The notes below the pieces were generated by a model, which did not search any database, was not told the origin of the DNA, and worked only from the letters and a program-made list of their open reading frames with translations. Made by a program: the position numbers and the translations under genes. From Onchocerca volvulus (Eukaryota; Nematoda; Chromadorea; Rhabditida; Onchocercidae), in assembly GCA_000499405.2 (NCBI GenBank), contig HG738138.1, forward strand, positions 9,980,888 through 10,044,887: DNA of 64,000 nucleotides, read 5' to 3'. Each line of letters opens with the position of its first letter. Positions within the stretch are counted from its first letter, which is position 1. Of the stretch, positions 40,027 through 52,641 are shown in pieces.

Positions 40027-42141
40027 CATTATCTATACTTTCGTAAAAAGTGACCAGTTTGGAGATTTGCTTTTCTGGCCTCAAGTCCATTAAAATTAGT
40101 TCAAAACAGAGTTTTCAGTAAGTGCATGTGCACAGCATTATTTTGCATGAGTTGTTTTTTGTTTGGTACTTGAAGTTCAGAATCACTTTTGAAAATAGCG
40201 ATTTCGAAAAATTGAGATGGGATTTTTGAGCACTTTTATCTGTAAACTTAAATCAGAAACAGTCAATATTTCTGCTGATGAATCAGTTTTCTTGTATCGA
40301 TTACATCCTATTTCTTTGTCTTCACTATATTTTAGAAAATTTAAAACTAAAATTTCAGTCCAAATCCCCTTAGCACATTCTTCATCCGTTACGAAGCTCT
40401 GAGCACATTTTTAATGTAGAAAAAAAAGAAAAAAACTGTCAAAATCAAGCCAGCTCTATTTCAGTTTTTTAAATACATTTTTTGCTACAGCATGATTTTT
40501 AGCACTTGAAATGAACTAAGTTTGAACACAAAAAAAAAAACGGATTTTGCTGCAAATCTATTTTTGTTGACCTATCCTCCGGTTTATATATACATATATA
40601 TATATATAATTTTCATGACTTTCATGCCTAAAAAAATATTTGATGTCCAGAAAACTGCAAGAGTGGACGAACTTATTACCTGGTTTTCCAAGTGCCATTT
40701 TTTCCTTTTTTCTAGATTGCATGTTGGAATGAGCGCTTCCTTCCCCAAATAATAAGGCGAAGTGCTAATATACGATTCTGTTTAATTATGTAAAATTATC
40801 CTGGCCTTATTTTACTGAACGCCACTTTACCTCATGAAATATGATGCAGTAAATCACTTCAATATGATAAAATGGATCACTGATGTTAATCTCACATCAT
40901 CTATTTCTAATATTGTAGACATTTTAAAATTAATCTTCTACCAAGAATTCCTTCTTTTATAGAATCCATTCCTTAATTTTTATCCTAGAATTTGAGCGAC
41001 AATATTCCGCGTCTATTCAATATTCGTCCAGCCGCTTTGTATCAATTTATCATGGGCATTTCGCTCTGCATTCTTGGACATCTGTATATATCAAAACATA
41101 CTGTATTGACGAAATAAAATTTAATCTGTGTCTTAAGTATAAACTTGCTTGTCTGAAATAGGGATAAAGAGTCGTCACGATATTTCCATTCCTGATTGGT
41201 AATCCCCACAGATTGCGCTCCAGAAATGTTAAATTTATTGGACTTGAAATGAGAAGCTTTCATATAGCCTTATTCTTGGACACAGAATTTGAAATCATGC
41301 ACCTGTGAAACATTTCACCTCAAGTTTTCGGGCAGAAAAATGAAAGCAGTGGAAAGATTACGACTTCAGAAGCTTGTGATTCGGAAGTGCATCACGATAA
41401 GCTAAATCAATAGTCTTTTTTAGAGCAGATTCTCCAACATATTACAAATTTTCAGAGCTAACTGGAAAATGGCTCGAGAAACCCTATGCAATAATGATGA
41501 TGATGATGGCATTATATTTGCAGATAAATTTAATAGAGAATAATTCATCCTGCGATTACTTACCACTTCAGCACTTCAGTGACAGTTTTGAAAGAAAAAG
41601 AAAACAAGACCAGCAATAACCGAAGTCATAAACCCATTACTCGAAAAAAGTTGCGAAAGAACTGTTTTCAAAATTCACTTCTGCTGATATCGTTTGATGA
41701 ACAAAATTCGATGTATTTTATTTCTCACCTGAAGCGAGAAAACAAAAATGGTGCAGCCATAATACAAAAAGAAAAGGATTATTTGGTAATTCTTACAATG
41801 ATTACCTAATCCATTTAGTCATTTCCCAATAAAATGGAATTTGAAATTTAGTGCGCAAAGAGAAATTCATAAGTTTAGCATCGATATTCAGCCAAAGGAA
41901 TCAGATTTTATTTGTTCTGCGGAAAAGATATTGAGAAAAATGTAACGAAAAAATAAAATATCAAAACGATAAAATCATACAGCTAAAAGTTAGTTGCGAA
42001 TTTTCCACTCATATTATCTGCTGTTCTGTCTAGAACTTTCAGTTTTTCCAGCAGTGAAATGTAACTTTGTGGTGAAGGATTAGTAACAGAGACAATTCGA
42101 ATGGAAATATCATCTTGTTACCAGTTACATAATAAATATAA
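40027..42141. other. 3' region between convergent NDRG and ENTPD genes
   Basis: The two genes point towards each other here. The stretch contains their 3' UTRs, poly-A runs and a (TA)n tract near 40585-40609. A minus-strand AATAAA at 41907-41912, 230 nt past the ENTPD stop, is a possible cleavage signal for that gene. I see no gene. Confidence 0.5.
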
Positions 42142-45100
42142 TTAAGGCTGCAAGTAAAGTTGATCTTGTGATATCAATAATGTCATATATCCCCATATGG
42201 ATGGATCACGTCGCAAATATCGCTTTTTACCAGTCTTATATAACATCCATAACGCAATAACAACGAATAAAGATATCGATATAAACCAATATACAGGGAT
42301 TCGGTTATTAACTATTCGGTAATTAGGATGTTGCAGCTTACGCGGTACGATTTCACGAAGTGGAAAATATCTGTAACATTAAATTTTTGAAACATACACT
42401 GCTGAAGAAACTGATCAGCTGAAGGCTTCACAACTTTACCACTACAATAAAATTCTCATTAGTAGAAGCGGAAATAGAACTATAAACCGTTTCATCCCGA
42501 ATGCAAAAAAGAAAAAGAAAAAAGAAAAAAATCAAGAAATAACGAACCTCATATGATATAACAAGGCTCCTAACGCCCAGTGCACTTCTTGCCCATTGAC
42601 ATCAAAAACAGATCGAAAATGATTGCGAGTTTTACTGATGGAAAAACCTTCATGAAGAACAGCTGTTATCCAAGCTGATTTAAAACACTGTGATCGCAGA
42701 CGATCTTCATCCGCTTTTGGATAGATATTATTTTGATATTGCGTCTGAAACTATTTTAGCATTAGATGCATTAAAACTTCTAACTTATATAGAAAAAGGT
42801 AAAATTTTTACTTTTTCTAAAGATAATAATATTTGCAAGCGGTGATTTTAGATAAAATGAAAGTAACAAATGAAGAATCCCCAAAGTTTAAAAGCTTTGT
42901 CTGTTACGCCAGAGAAATCTGAAAACCAAATCAAAGCTTCAGTGGATGAGGAATAAACTTAAGAGATGACATGAAAATGTTCCTGTAATTTAATTACATA
43001 AAGGTACTATAATGGTATAACAAACTAACTTGTATCGTTGACCATCTCATACGACAAAATTCACGTGCTTTCAATGCCGTTTTACTGAAATTATACTGTC
43101 CACCCACGGACAGGACATCTTCCAACGAAAACCAATATTCACTGAAGCCGTACAGTTCAATTTCTGATAGAGAAATTGAAGGAGAACGAACGAGACCAAA
43201 CAAACACTTCTGTGAGTAACATATCGGATTCGTCACTGTTGTCGTCAATAAAGACGTTACATTCTTTATACAGGTGTCCCAGTCCCCAATACCCTGGAAA
43301 AATTGAAATTTGTTGCTATAAATCTGATAATATGAAATGAAAGGTGCAAGAGATTCTGCACTATTTAAAGTATGTTATACAGCTATTAGGTTGATATAAA
43401 AGTAAAAACAGTTTTCATATTGTTGAATTTATTATTTCAGACTGGAATACATCCTTAAAGAAATTTAGCTATATGATATATTGTTTTAATATGTATTTCT
43501 TGTTTCATGTTCTTTTGTTAATGACTTATTATTTATTGTTTATTTTCTATTTATTTTACATTAAGGAAATGATATATAAATTCATAATAGGTCATAGCTA
43601 AGACGATTCACAATATCAACAATTTGTTCCAAGACTTTGCTTATGAACGTATAGTGCAATATTCCCCCTCAAACAATTCTATGAATATGATGACGGCTCT
43701 AAACACGAAAATAATAGTAACCGGTTATCAAAAGTTTACAATAACCAAATCTTTGAAACTGATCCTCTCATAAATGCACGAGAAGTTAATGAAGAACTCA
43801 ACATCAGTCAGACTACGGTCCTTTGGCATTTGAAAAAAATTTGAAAGATGAAAAAAGCTTAATAAAAGAGTTTTCTACGATCTGACTGAAAATAAAAAAG
43901 TCATTGTTTTCAATGTAGGTTTCTCTCATTGCACGCAACAATAACGAATTATTTTCAATCGCTATATGGAATGGGAAGTGGATTGGGTACACAATAATGC
44001 TGATCGCAAACTGGTTAACTTCAAAATGAGCGAGGAAGTTTTGTCTTATTCACTGTATTCATCTGATTTCCTCTCAACCGAATCACTTTTTTAATTATCT
44101 GGACTACTTTTCTCTAGGAAAATCCTTCCACAAGTAACTGAATGAGAAAAAAGGACCAAGGGTTTTGTTTGCCATAATAAATAAACTTATTTCTAGCTAT
44201 CAAAATTCCACTGATTTTCAAGGTGCTTATTTCAATTAATAAGGATGTGTTTGGGTCTATAATGATTCGAAGTTTACAACTCGTTACTTCTGCATTAATC
44301 TAATAAATCAGAATAACTGAATCAAAGGCAAAAGAAAACTAACTTTTCGATTAAATTGTGAACCATCTTTATTTTTCACTGTTTTCAACAGATTGACTGG
44401 CAAGCACGGATCTCGTACATAAGATCTGCTAGTATTTTCTGCGACTAAGTCGTTACTTAATTTCTGTTCATACTTTCGAAGAGCTTCATTCACTCCATAA
44501 CCAAGAAATGTTGTCGCAAAGAGTCGATAACTGCAAATATGCTAATTTAATTTATTGCAAATAATGCGTTGAAAGGCAAACTGAAGCAATATAGTAGAAA
44601 ATCACGAAAAAACCTGTATGCCTGCCCATTATCCTTACAGCCCAAGTTGATGCTTTCCACAGATTCATCGGTGCTACTACCTGTTGAATTTAATTCAACC
44701 GCAATTTGTATCGATGCGCCACCCATATCTACGATACCTATCGTAGATTGTCGCGAAAATTCTGTCCTGTTACGAGTAAACCTAAAATAAAATTATTTTT
44801 GCAAGAGCAAATACCTGCACAGAAAATGACAATCAGTCAAGAATAAATAAAAATTATCTCCTTATAAATTGAAGAAAAGTCAACTAACCGGTCAAGAATA
44901 TAATTTACAGCAATCCAAAAATAAATTCCTTCCCACTTTCCTTCGATAACTTTGATATGGTCTGGAATGATTTGTATGTTTGTTTGGAAAGGCAGGTTCT
45001 GCCGTAGATTTCGTAATATTTCATTTTGTTTTCTGAAAAAAAGAATATAAATATTTAGAATATTGCAAAATATTTAGAATACACTGAATTGTTTACAAAA

Positions 45101-45993
45101 CTAATATAGAAACTGAAACCGATAAGCGCCAAAACCAATCAATAAAAACCCATTCTTAATCTTTAGATATCTAAGAATTTCATATAGCTTCTTTTATCAT
45201 ATTACAAGAAATGAAATTTATACTCTATGGGAAGTAAACGCATTCCAGCTGTTGCAAATATGAAGAGGGATGTATAAAAATGTTTATTTAACGGGATAAA
45301 CTGAATCGCATAATTCAAGAGAGGCTTGATATATTCTGAAAATTTTCAAATGATTTCTTTCAATTAAAAATTGCAAGAAATTGAAAAATTCGTTTTTACA
45401 TTTCTATTATTTCTTTCAGGAAACATCACACTTGTTGTTTTGTTAAACATATTTGAAAAATTCGATTATTTCTTGCCGATATTAATGCAAAACAAATGCA
45501 AACGTAAAAAATATATAAAGTACCAATAGCATCCTCTGGTTTATCTTGAAATGATGATAATCCGGGAGTGATCTTTTTCACAACAGGATGTAATGATAAT
45601 TTATCAATAACTGGTTTTACATCGATTAATTCTCGATCGTTTATAGAGCGGTATTTGTAAAGAAAAAGACGAGATCCCGTAGAACCAGCATCTATCACTA
45701 TTGAATAACTCCATTTTATATGATTTTTGTCATCTAAAATAAGATAATCATAAAAACTTTTCGAGAATATTAAATTTAATTCCCTTTAATTGATAAGAAA
45801 TTCAACATAAATGAAATTCAGATGAACTTAACGCAGCAAGATGCGCTTCAAGTTATAGAGAAAGTCATAAGCAACCAATGTAGAATTTACCAACTATTTC
45901 AGTCGAATTCGGTAAAACGGAAAATAACAATAAAATGATAGCAAAAACCACAAATGCAGCAGCAGCAAACAATTTCAACATTCCATGGGACAT
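42142..45993 (-). CDS. ENTPD4: Golgi-type nucleoside diphosphatase (GDA1/CD39 family, ENTPD4-like)
   Basis: This gene hydrolyses nucleoside di- or triphosphates; ENTPD4/7-type enzymes remove UDP or GDP in the Golgi lumen during glycosylation. In C. elegans this class includes uda-1 and mig-23; I cannot say which is closer. Exon 1 (from 45993) holds an N-terminal membrane anchor ([19 protein letters not shown]). The five apyrase conserved regions follow in order: [11 protein letters not shown] (45670-45700), [10 protein letters not shown] (about 45235-45265), [12 protein letters not shown] (about 44920), [13 protein letters not shown] (about 44710-44745) and FLGYGVNEA (about 44480-44505). Exons near 43010-43290 and 42550-42750 give the C-terminal half of the lumenal domain. 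The last exon (42371-42142) has a second membrane helix ([19 protein letters not shown]) and a short tail. All joins checked are phase-compatible, so it seems intact. Confidence 0.9.
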
Positions 45994-47491
45994 TACCTTT
46001 TTGATATCCTAAGCACTTGTAACAAATGCTGTGGTAGCATCTGAAAATTGTCTCTTAAATTTGGAAACACTCGTTACTCATGCGTTTTCAAGTACTCATG
46101 GTATCAATCAAAACTTCTTCAATGTGAAATTACACTAAAATTGAGATTCCAGTTCACAAACATTAACACTTCAATTTCATCCTACTAGACTCTTATATCA
46201 TAAGTCCAATTCTTCTATTAGTATTCGGCAGTAGCGCGGTTAGTTTCTGACAGATGATGAAAATAAATCCGAGAACACAATATCGTCATCGATGATTTGC
46301 CTAAGAAAAATTGGTCCGATAATATATGAATTATGAAGTGGTATGTGATTTTGCTTATCTACTGCTCACAATTACTAATTCATCAAGAGGTAACGCCAAT
46401 ATCTTCCCACTGTAGAGAACTTCCCCGTCTTTTCTAATATTGAAGTAACTGAAAATTTCACCATATGTAATTCGGTAAACCTAAGCAGTATGTTATGAGT
46501 TACTATCAAATCACTGTGATGAAATTTCCAATCATCTCATTCTTAGAAGGAACGCAGGAGTTGTCTATAGTGCGAAGATAGTGGGCTCACAATAATATGA
46601 AATGCAAGGTGATAACTTAGGTAACACAGGGAACTCCAGGTGTTAAATAATAATGTCACATATGCGTCTCGCCAACTACTGTTTGGAAGAACTTCTCAAG
46701 TAATAGCGTAAGTAATCCAGCTCCCCAGTACAATTTTTCTCCAGAATGCACTCCACATTTCGTGGTACACTTTGGCTTATGACCAAACACATATCAAGAT
46801 TAAATTCAACTTCCCTTATTCTTCACAGAAGAGTAATACCTGCTGCGAAAAAAAGAAACATAATTTATTATAATTTGAAAAAAAAATTTAAAAAATTGTA
46901 TTATGTTGTACATATATATGAACAGAAGCAAAATGTAGAAATGAATCAGTGAATGTTTTCACCAATTCATTTTATTAAGGCTAATTAAGTCTCAGGTAAG
47001 ACTTCCTATAACTTAATCATTCATTCAGAACAGTGCAGTGAAAACTATAAAAATACATCAAAATACGAAAAACAAAATAAAATTGCGAAATAATTATCCA
47101 CCAGCTAAGCGGTAAACATATTTACAATGTGATGAAACATTATATAATATACCAAATAAATTACGTTATAAATAAATAATAGTTTGTCTAACCTATTGAA
47201 TAGTTCACGATTTAATTGTATTTTGATATCAGATAAATATCCAAGTCTTAATGAAAAAGACTGGAATAAAACCATACAAGAATTCTTTGAACCATGATTT
47301 TTTTATACATTCATTATAAGCACAAAACATCTCTCTTAAAGAGAAAAAGAAAGAAAAAATAAAACAGGACAAAACTATTTACAAGCAGAAGAACTGTCTT
47401 ACAATAATAATGACAAAGACTAGATGAAAATTATTAATATATCCTGAAACAACAGCGTAAATATCATCAAGAAGTGTACTTCCATTACGTT
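45994..47491. other. gap between INTS14 and ENTPD genes
   Basis: About 1.5 kb between two genes on the same strand, containing the INTS14 3' UTR and probably the ENTPD promoter or 5' UTR. Open frames here, such as 46746-46952 on the plus strand, have no support. Confidence 0.5.
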
Positions 47492-50379
47492 TCACTGCAA
47501 GGGTTGGATTTCTGTCGAATTTATCAAACCGTACATTCTAAATCGAACAATATCAGCAAAAAATATCTCAAATAACTGAATTACTAAACAGATGACTATA
47601 GAGTCTAAGTTGATCACATCTAGTTCCTGCGTTATTCCTTCATCGCTTCATTTGAAATTTTCATAAGTTAAATTTATCCTTAAACAGTGGGACAGCTTAC
47701 AAAAACCGGAAAATGCAAGAATTACCTCAATTTTTCACTCGCGTACACAGAATGTTTTATAATCAATGGTGACTGTGCGGAGCTTTCTTCATGTAAAACC
47801 TGAATTAATTTTTCCAAAATATCTTCAGCACCGATAGCACAACAGTACGCATGTATTCTATTTAATTCCTGAAAATATATAAAATGACAAACATTGACGA
47901 CAGATTTATGAATAATGAAGTGTGTCTGTTAAAATGTCACATCAGCAAAGATATTCATTGATACCGAATAAAACAAGAATGTTCTATCGGGAATCTTCTT
48001 CAACAATCGAGCAATTTTCTGGATATCACTTTGCAATCCATGAACCTCATACCAACAAGTCCTTTGTATTGAAGAATAGGAGGGTCTAGAAAGACCATCA
48101 TTTCTGATACAGAACGGCTGCTCTTCATTTCCAGCATCTACAACGCTCTGTAAATTATAAACTATATACCAACTTGAAAAAATCTCAAAAAACTGAAAAT
48201 GCTATTTCCGGGTAAAACTTTATCTTTTGTGAAGAGAATGATAAAAACGGAAAGGAAAACTTACACAGCAACCATCGCGGGAAAGATAAGAGGTTACGAA
48301 ACAAAAGAAAAATTTAACAAAAGCAACCTGAGAGGTCATTGTAGTGAATGGAGGCAACCAGGAAACTGGCATTGAACCAGGTGGAAATAATACAATTGAA
48401 AGTCGATAAACTGAAGGATCTTCTTCCTTTGCACTAAATCAAAATAAACTGACATTCCAAAACTACATAATACTGCCAAAGAATCGTTTATTTTGAAACA
48501 GATCCATATTTATACTCCTTACGTCTTTTTTAAAAATTAATGTAATAAAATTAAGCGGAAAATTACCTAATATAACACAATGTGCCGTATAAATTTTTAT
48601 TCACGCGACAGATGGCTACGCTTTCTTCTAAGCGTAGTGCGGAGCACAGTATGTTTAGCACATCTTCACTATCTGAAATTAAAAGTCTAAAGATTTCTTA
48701 CGATCTTGCGAGGTAGTAGTAAAAATTGATATGAGAACATACTTAGCTGTGAGATAAGAAACTGATGTCGAATGGTTGGCATATTCGTCAAAGAATTTAT
48801 AGGAACAAAACCAATTACTTCAATGACTGTGTGCCAGTCATCGTTGTCTATCGATGGCAGCGTCTACAACAACTAGAATTATTGCTTAGATTTCCAGATA
48901 GAAAGATAGCAGTTTAGATGTCAGACAATCTCCAAGTCAACAATATACCTTGAAATATGCTTTTAATAAGCCACATTTTAACAAAAATGTTGGTACAGGA
49001 CATAAATCATTTGCGAGAGCATCACTATAACTGTCTACAGTATCGTAATCTGACATGAAATACGGCATCCAAGGTCGACTGTCTTCAAATTCAAATTCCT
49101 CCTTGAAACCTTCCGTTTGCACTAAAACAATTGAATGTTAATAAAAAGCAGCAAAAAGTTGATAACTTATATATAATTCGTGCTGTATACACTCAAATTA
49201 TTCATTTCAACGCTATGTTTACGTAATGGTTAATTCAATATAAGACAAAAACAAAAAAAAAAAAGGTTATTTAAACATACACGAAATAGCCCACAATCGA
49301 GCAATTTGATTTTCGTCCGTTAAAGCTTCATCCAGAACACAAACAAATTTGACTGTACAGTTCGGTAAATGTGTCAAGTTCACCTCTTCCTCAAATTACG
49401 AGAAGAAATTCCAATTATTGAAAAATCATATAAAAATAAAAGCACTGGAACTATCAAATTAGAGGAATAAAAATGAAAAACGTTTCCTACCGGAGTGAAA
49501 GTACATGCATCCGTGAATACTAGAAGGATGCTAGTTTCATCGTCATTTTCCATCTTCACTAGTAAGAACAATGAGATTAAATCAGCTGAGGCAGATACAC
49601 TTATGCTGCAAGATTCTCATAAATTTGTTAAAAGTGGTGCATAATCTCCTATTTATGAACAAGAAGAAGAAATTCACAAAAATATGTGCCGATCGATGAA
49701 AAACGACAAAGGGACTTAATGCTGATTTGAAGCTAGAGTAATTTAGCGAATTTCACATATTACCGCCCTGCTCAAATCTAAAAAAAGTTCTAAAATTTAA
49801 GTACCAATCTCCAGCCTACACAAACACAAGAAAGAACTACTGAGCTTCGTGCAAAAATCTAAGAAAAATACAAACCAATTCAGATTTTTTTCAGCATCTT
49901 CAATGTTCCGTACGTCGCATGGTATAATTTTTGAATTGTGTGAGAAGTCAATCTGAAATGCAATTGATCCATATCTTTTTTTTTATTCAGTTCCTTCTTC
50001 ATTTCGAACTCTTTCAGGATGATTTCGAGTTCAGATGTTAGCATCTGGCAAAATCTGTGGCGTAAGGATGAAAAAACCAGTCAGTTACATTCCCTTCATT
50101 GTCTTTAAATTCATAACTTCAATCTTTACAAAACATGAGCAACTTAAATAAATTAAAAGAAAAAAAAATTAAAACAAATCCAAAGGAATAAAAGTACGGA
50201 AGAAATCCGCAATCAACTAAACAGACCAGTCTGATCTTACGATCCATATCCAAGGCTTGAACTTTTTTGATAGTTTGCAAAACTAGCTGACACGCAATCA
50301 TCCGCCTCGATACTTCGTTATTCTCGTCAACAGGTAATCGCATTGATAAGGATGAATCCACGGCCAAATATACAGTCAT
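47492..50379 (-). CDS. INTS14: Integrator complex subunit 14 (VWA domain)
   Basis: INTS14 pairs with INTS13 and INTS10 in the arm module of Integrator, the nuclear complex that cleaves snRNA and nascent RNA 3' ends. The protein starts MTVYLAVDSSLSMRLPV, where DSSLS is the metal-ion-dependent adhesion site of the VWA domain. A core strand with TSILLVFTDACTF is encoded at 49500-49540. Later exons match the family: the segment with VIEVIGFVPI (about 48780-48830), YRLSIVLFPPGSMPVSWLPP (about 48350-48425), then YEVHGLQSDIQKI with KKIPDRTFLFY (47965-48065) and ELNRIHAYCCAIG (near 47835-47870). The proposed last exon joins after SEKL near 47730 and ends with TGA at 47492-47494. The start was chosen because it matches the family N-terminus; the open frame continues upstream without similarity. 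Internal boundaries are approximate. Confidence 0.85.
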
Positions 50380-50388
50380 CTGCAAAAA
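50380..50388 (-). promoter_or_regulatory. splice acceptor immediately before the INTS14 ATG
   Basis: On the minus strand TTTTTGCAG is followed directly by ATG. If a spliced leader is added here the mRNA would have no gene-encoded 5' UTR. A conventional upstream exon is the alternative. Confidence 0.4.
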
Positions 50389-52513
50389 TACAGCAAATGA
50401 GACCGCTGAAAGCTGGAGCGTTCCAAGTGATCGCATTGAAATGTTAGTGCATGTCGATAGTGCACGTCGATTCATCTACTCCCGACACCGCACATTTAAG
50501 GAAGTCATGGGATATCACTATCCTATAGGACCGTCAGTCTTCCGTTAAGGATGGGAATTCACTCTTCTTGCGACCTGTACGTGATAACGTAACTGACAAC
50601 GTAATTCAACAAGCTCCCCCACCCTCACTGTCAACTATAACAATCGAGAATAAAAACTTTGCATCCTATTCCACGTGCGCTACAATATGAAAATTTTCAG
50701 TCTCCTTTGCAGATGTGTCAGTGGATCAGTATGTTCCAACCGATACATCCTGGGAAGGGAGTAGATTTAATTTCTGAATTTTATTCCTGATCTTTTCATC
50801 ACTTTAAATTATATCGCTTCAGCTTAATAGATCAAATTGTTGCTAAAGTTATAAATTATTAACAATATTTGAAGGATACATTAGAACCCACCGGGATGTT
50901 TACGCATAAAAACATGTGTTGTGACGTATGAATTCAACATGGCAAATGGATTATGAGTCTAGAAACTTTAAGAAAAGAGAATTGGTTCCATAGAAAAGAA
51001 CATCTTCAATTTGAAGATTATTTTAATTTCTAAACAAGAAAATTAAAATCTAAGTAAACTCAAATAATGTGGTACTATCACTATACCAGCCGTTAGCTCC
51101 GATAAATTAATAAAGGAGTATTGCGGTATGTTCAGTCATAAAATCCATAAACGTTTCAGTTGTTGAGCATCTTCTATTTATCATATATTTTAGCATTTTC
51201 TTGTATTTATCGTATATTTTAGTCTAATTCATACTATTAATAATGAACATTTTACGGAAGCTGAATGAAATGAAATTCAAGTTTTTATCAAAAGTTAAAA
51301 ATTTTTGCTTAACTTCAAGATATTTATTATTTCAAAAAATTTGGAAAATTTTTAAATATTAAGAAAATGAAAGTTTATAATTCATAATTTTGCTCGAATT
51401 TTATGCTTCAGTTTAAACCGTTAGGAATATTCCAAAACTTATTAATTTTATATAATTTCGTAAATTGCATCACTTCAGTTTTTCTCTATTTTTTTTATGA
51501 AAATGAAATTCATTAATTTCTGAGCATATCAATTCGTTCTAGTATAAAAAAGACAGGAAGGAAAGAGGAAAGAAGGTCAGAGCTGAGTGAAAAAAAAAGG
51601 AAAAGGAGGAGGAGGAAAAGAGAAATGAGTGATAAGATACGTTTCACAAGGAATTAATTTCACCATCTTGTCTGCGCCTGAAAAATTCTTGAAATTGACG
51701 TATTTGAATAATTTTGCTTGAGAGAAGAAGTACCGACATGTCGTCGTACCCGATAAATTTCTCATCCCTCATACACACATTCATACTACTATTCATCTGT
51801 CACTCCTAATATATGCTATCAGTTGGATCTCTATAACATATTTATGTATGTATATGTGTGTATCTGGTATTACAGTATCACAGGTCAGGTCAAATGTTCT
51901 ATCATAAAATTAATCATCGTATCTTCTTTTTTTTACTGATAAAACTGAAGAGAAATGTTTTCATTTTTTATCTACTGCAATAATTCCTTTCCATTATTGT
52001 AAAATAACTGTTTTTTTTTGCTATGAATTATTTGATTAAAATAAGGCAGTTTCATATCAGCTGTTCATGATCATAGATCATGGAATTATTTGCCGGCATG
52101 TGATATCAGTCAAAAGAGTAATATTCGCCGAATTTGATCCTCTATTCTTTCTATATAATCAATCATTTATGAAAAACTTATTCCAAATTTAGTTATAACT
52201 GTTAATGAAAAAAAAAAAAAGAAAGAAAAAAAAAATGAAAAAAGCAAGCTAACCAGAAAAGAAAGTCGAAAATCAGATTAACTAGATTCAGTTATAGGAC
52301 TCAATGCTTTACCCAACAATTGAAGACGATATCTAATAGAGAAGCATCTAACAACATGGCGAGTAAGCAATGTCAGTTTCTGTTAACAACAAGATTGCTA
52401 AAAACTTTGACAGATTTCTTGGTCTGAATTATAAATGACCATTGCAATCTGTCTCAATCAATGTGCTCATATATTAAGTATCAACGTTTCAGAGCATTTA
52501 GATATATTAGCTG
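50389..52513. other. intergenic, no gene seen
   Basis: AT-rich sequence upstream of INTS14. It contains a purine-rich tract at 51580-51625 and poly-A and poly-T runs. No coding structure is supported. Confidence 0.4.
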
Positions 52514-52641
52514 CTAACCCTTCAAGCAGTCTCGACGTTCAATATGGTCGCATATAATCCCATGCTTTTCAAAAATTTCCGGCATCATAGTTCTCATATT
52601 ATCATTCCAGTTTTGCATCACATCCAATACTCGTCCTTTCG
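52514..52641 (-). CDS. possible terminal exon of an unrecognised minus-strand gene
   Basis: After an acceptor-like AATTTTTCAAG the minus strand reads about 42 codons with balanced, protein-like composition (RVLDVMQNWNDNMRTMMPE, then CDHIERRDCLKG) and ends with TAG at 52514-52516. Short minus-strand frames at 53427-53636 and 53681-53995 could supply upstream exons, but I could not join them in phase. No family is recognised. Confidence 0.3.

Noticed and set aside
46746..46952. Plus-strand frame between INTS14 and ENTPD
   Set aside because: Its end is A-rich low-complexity DNA and there is no similarity or splice context.
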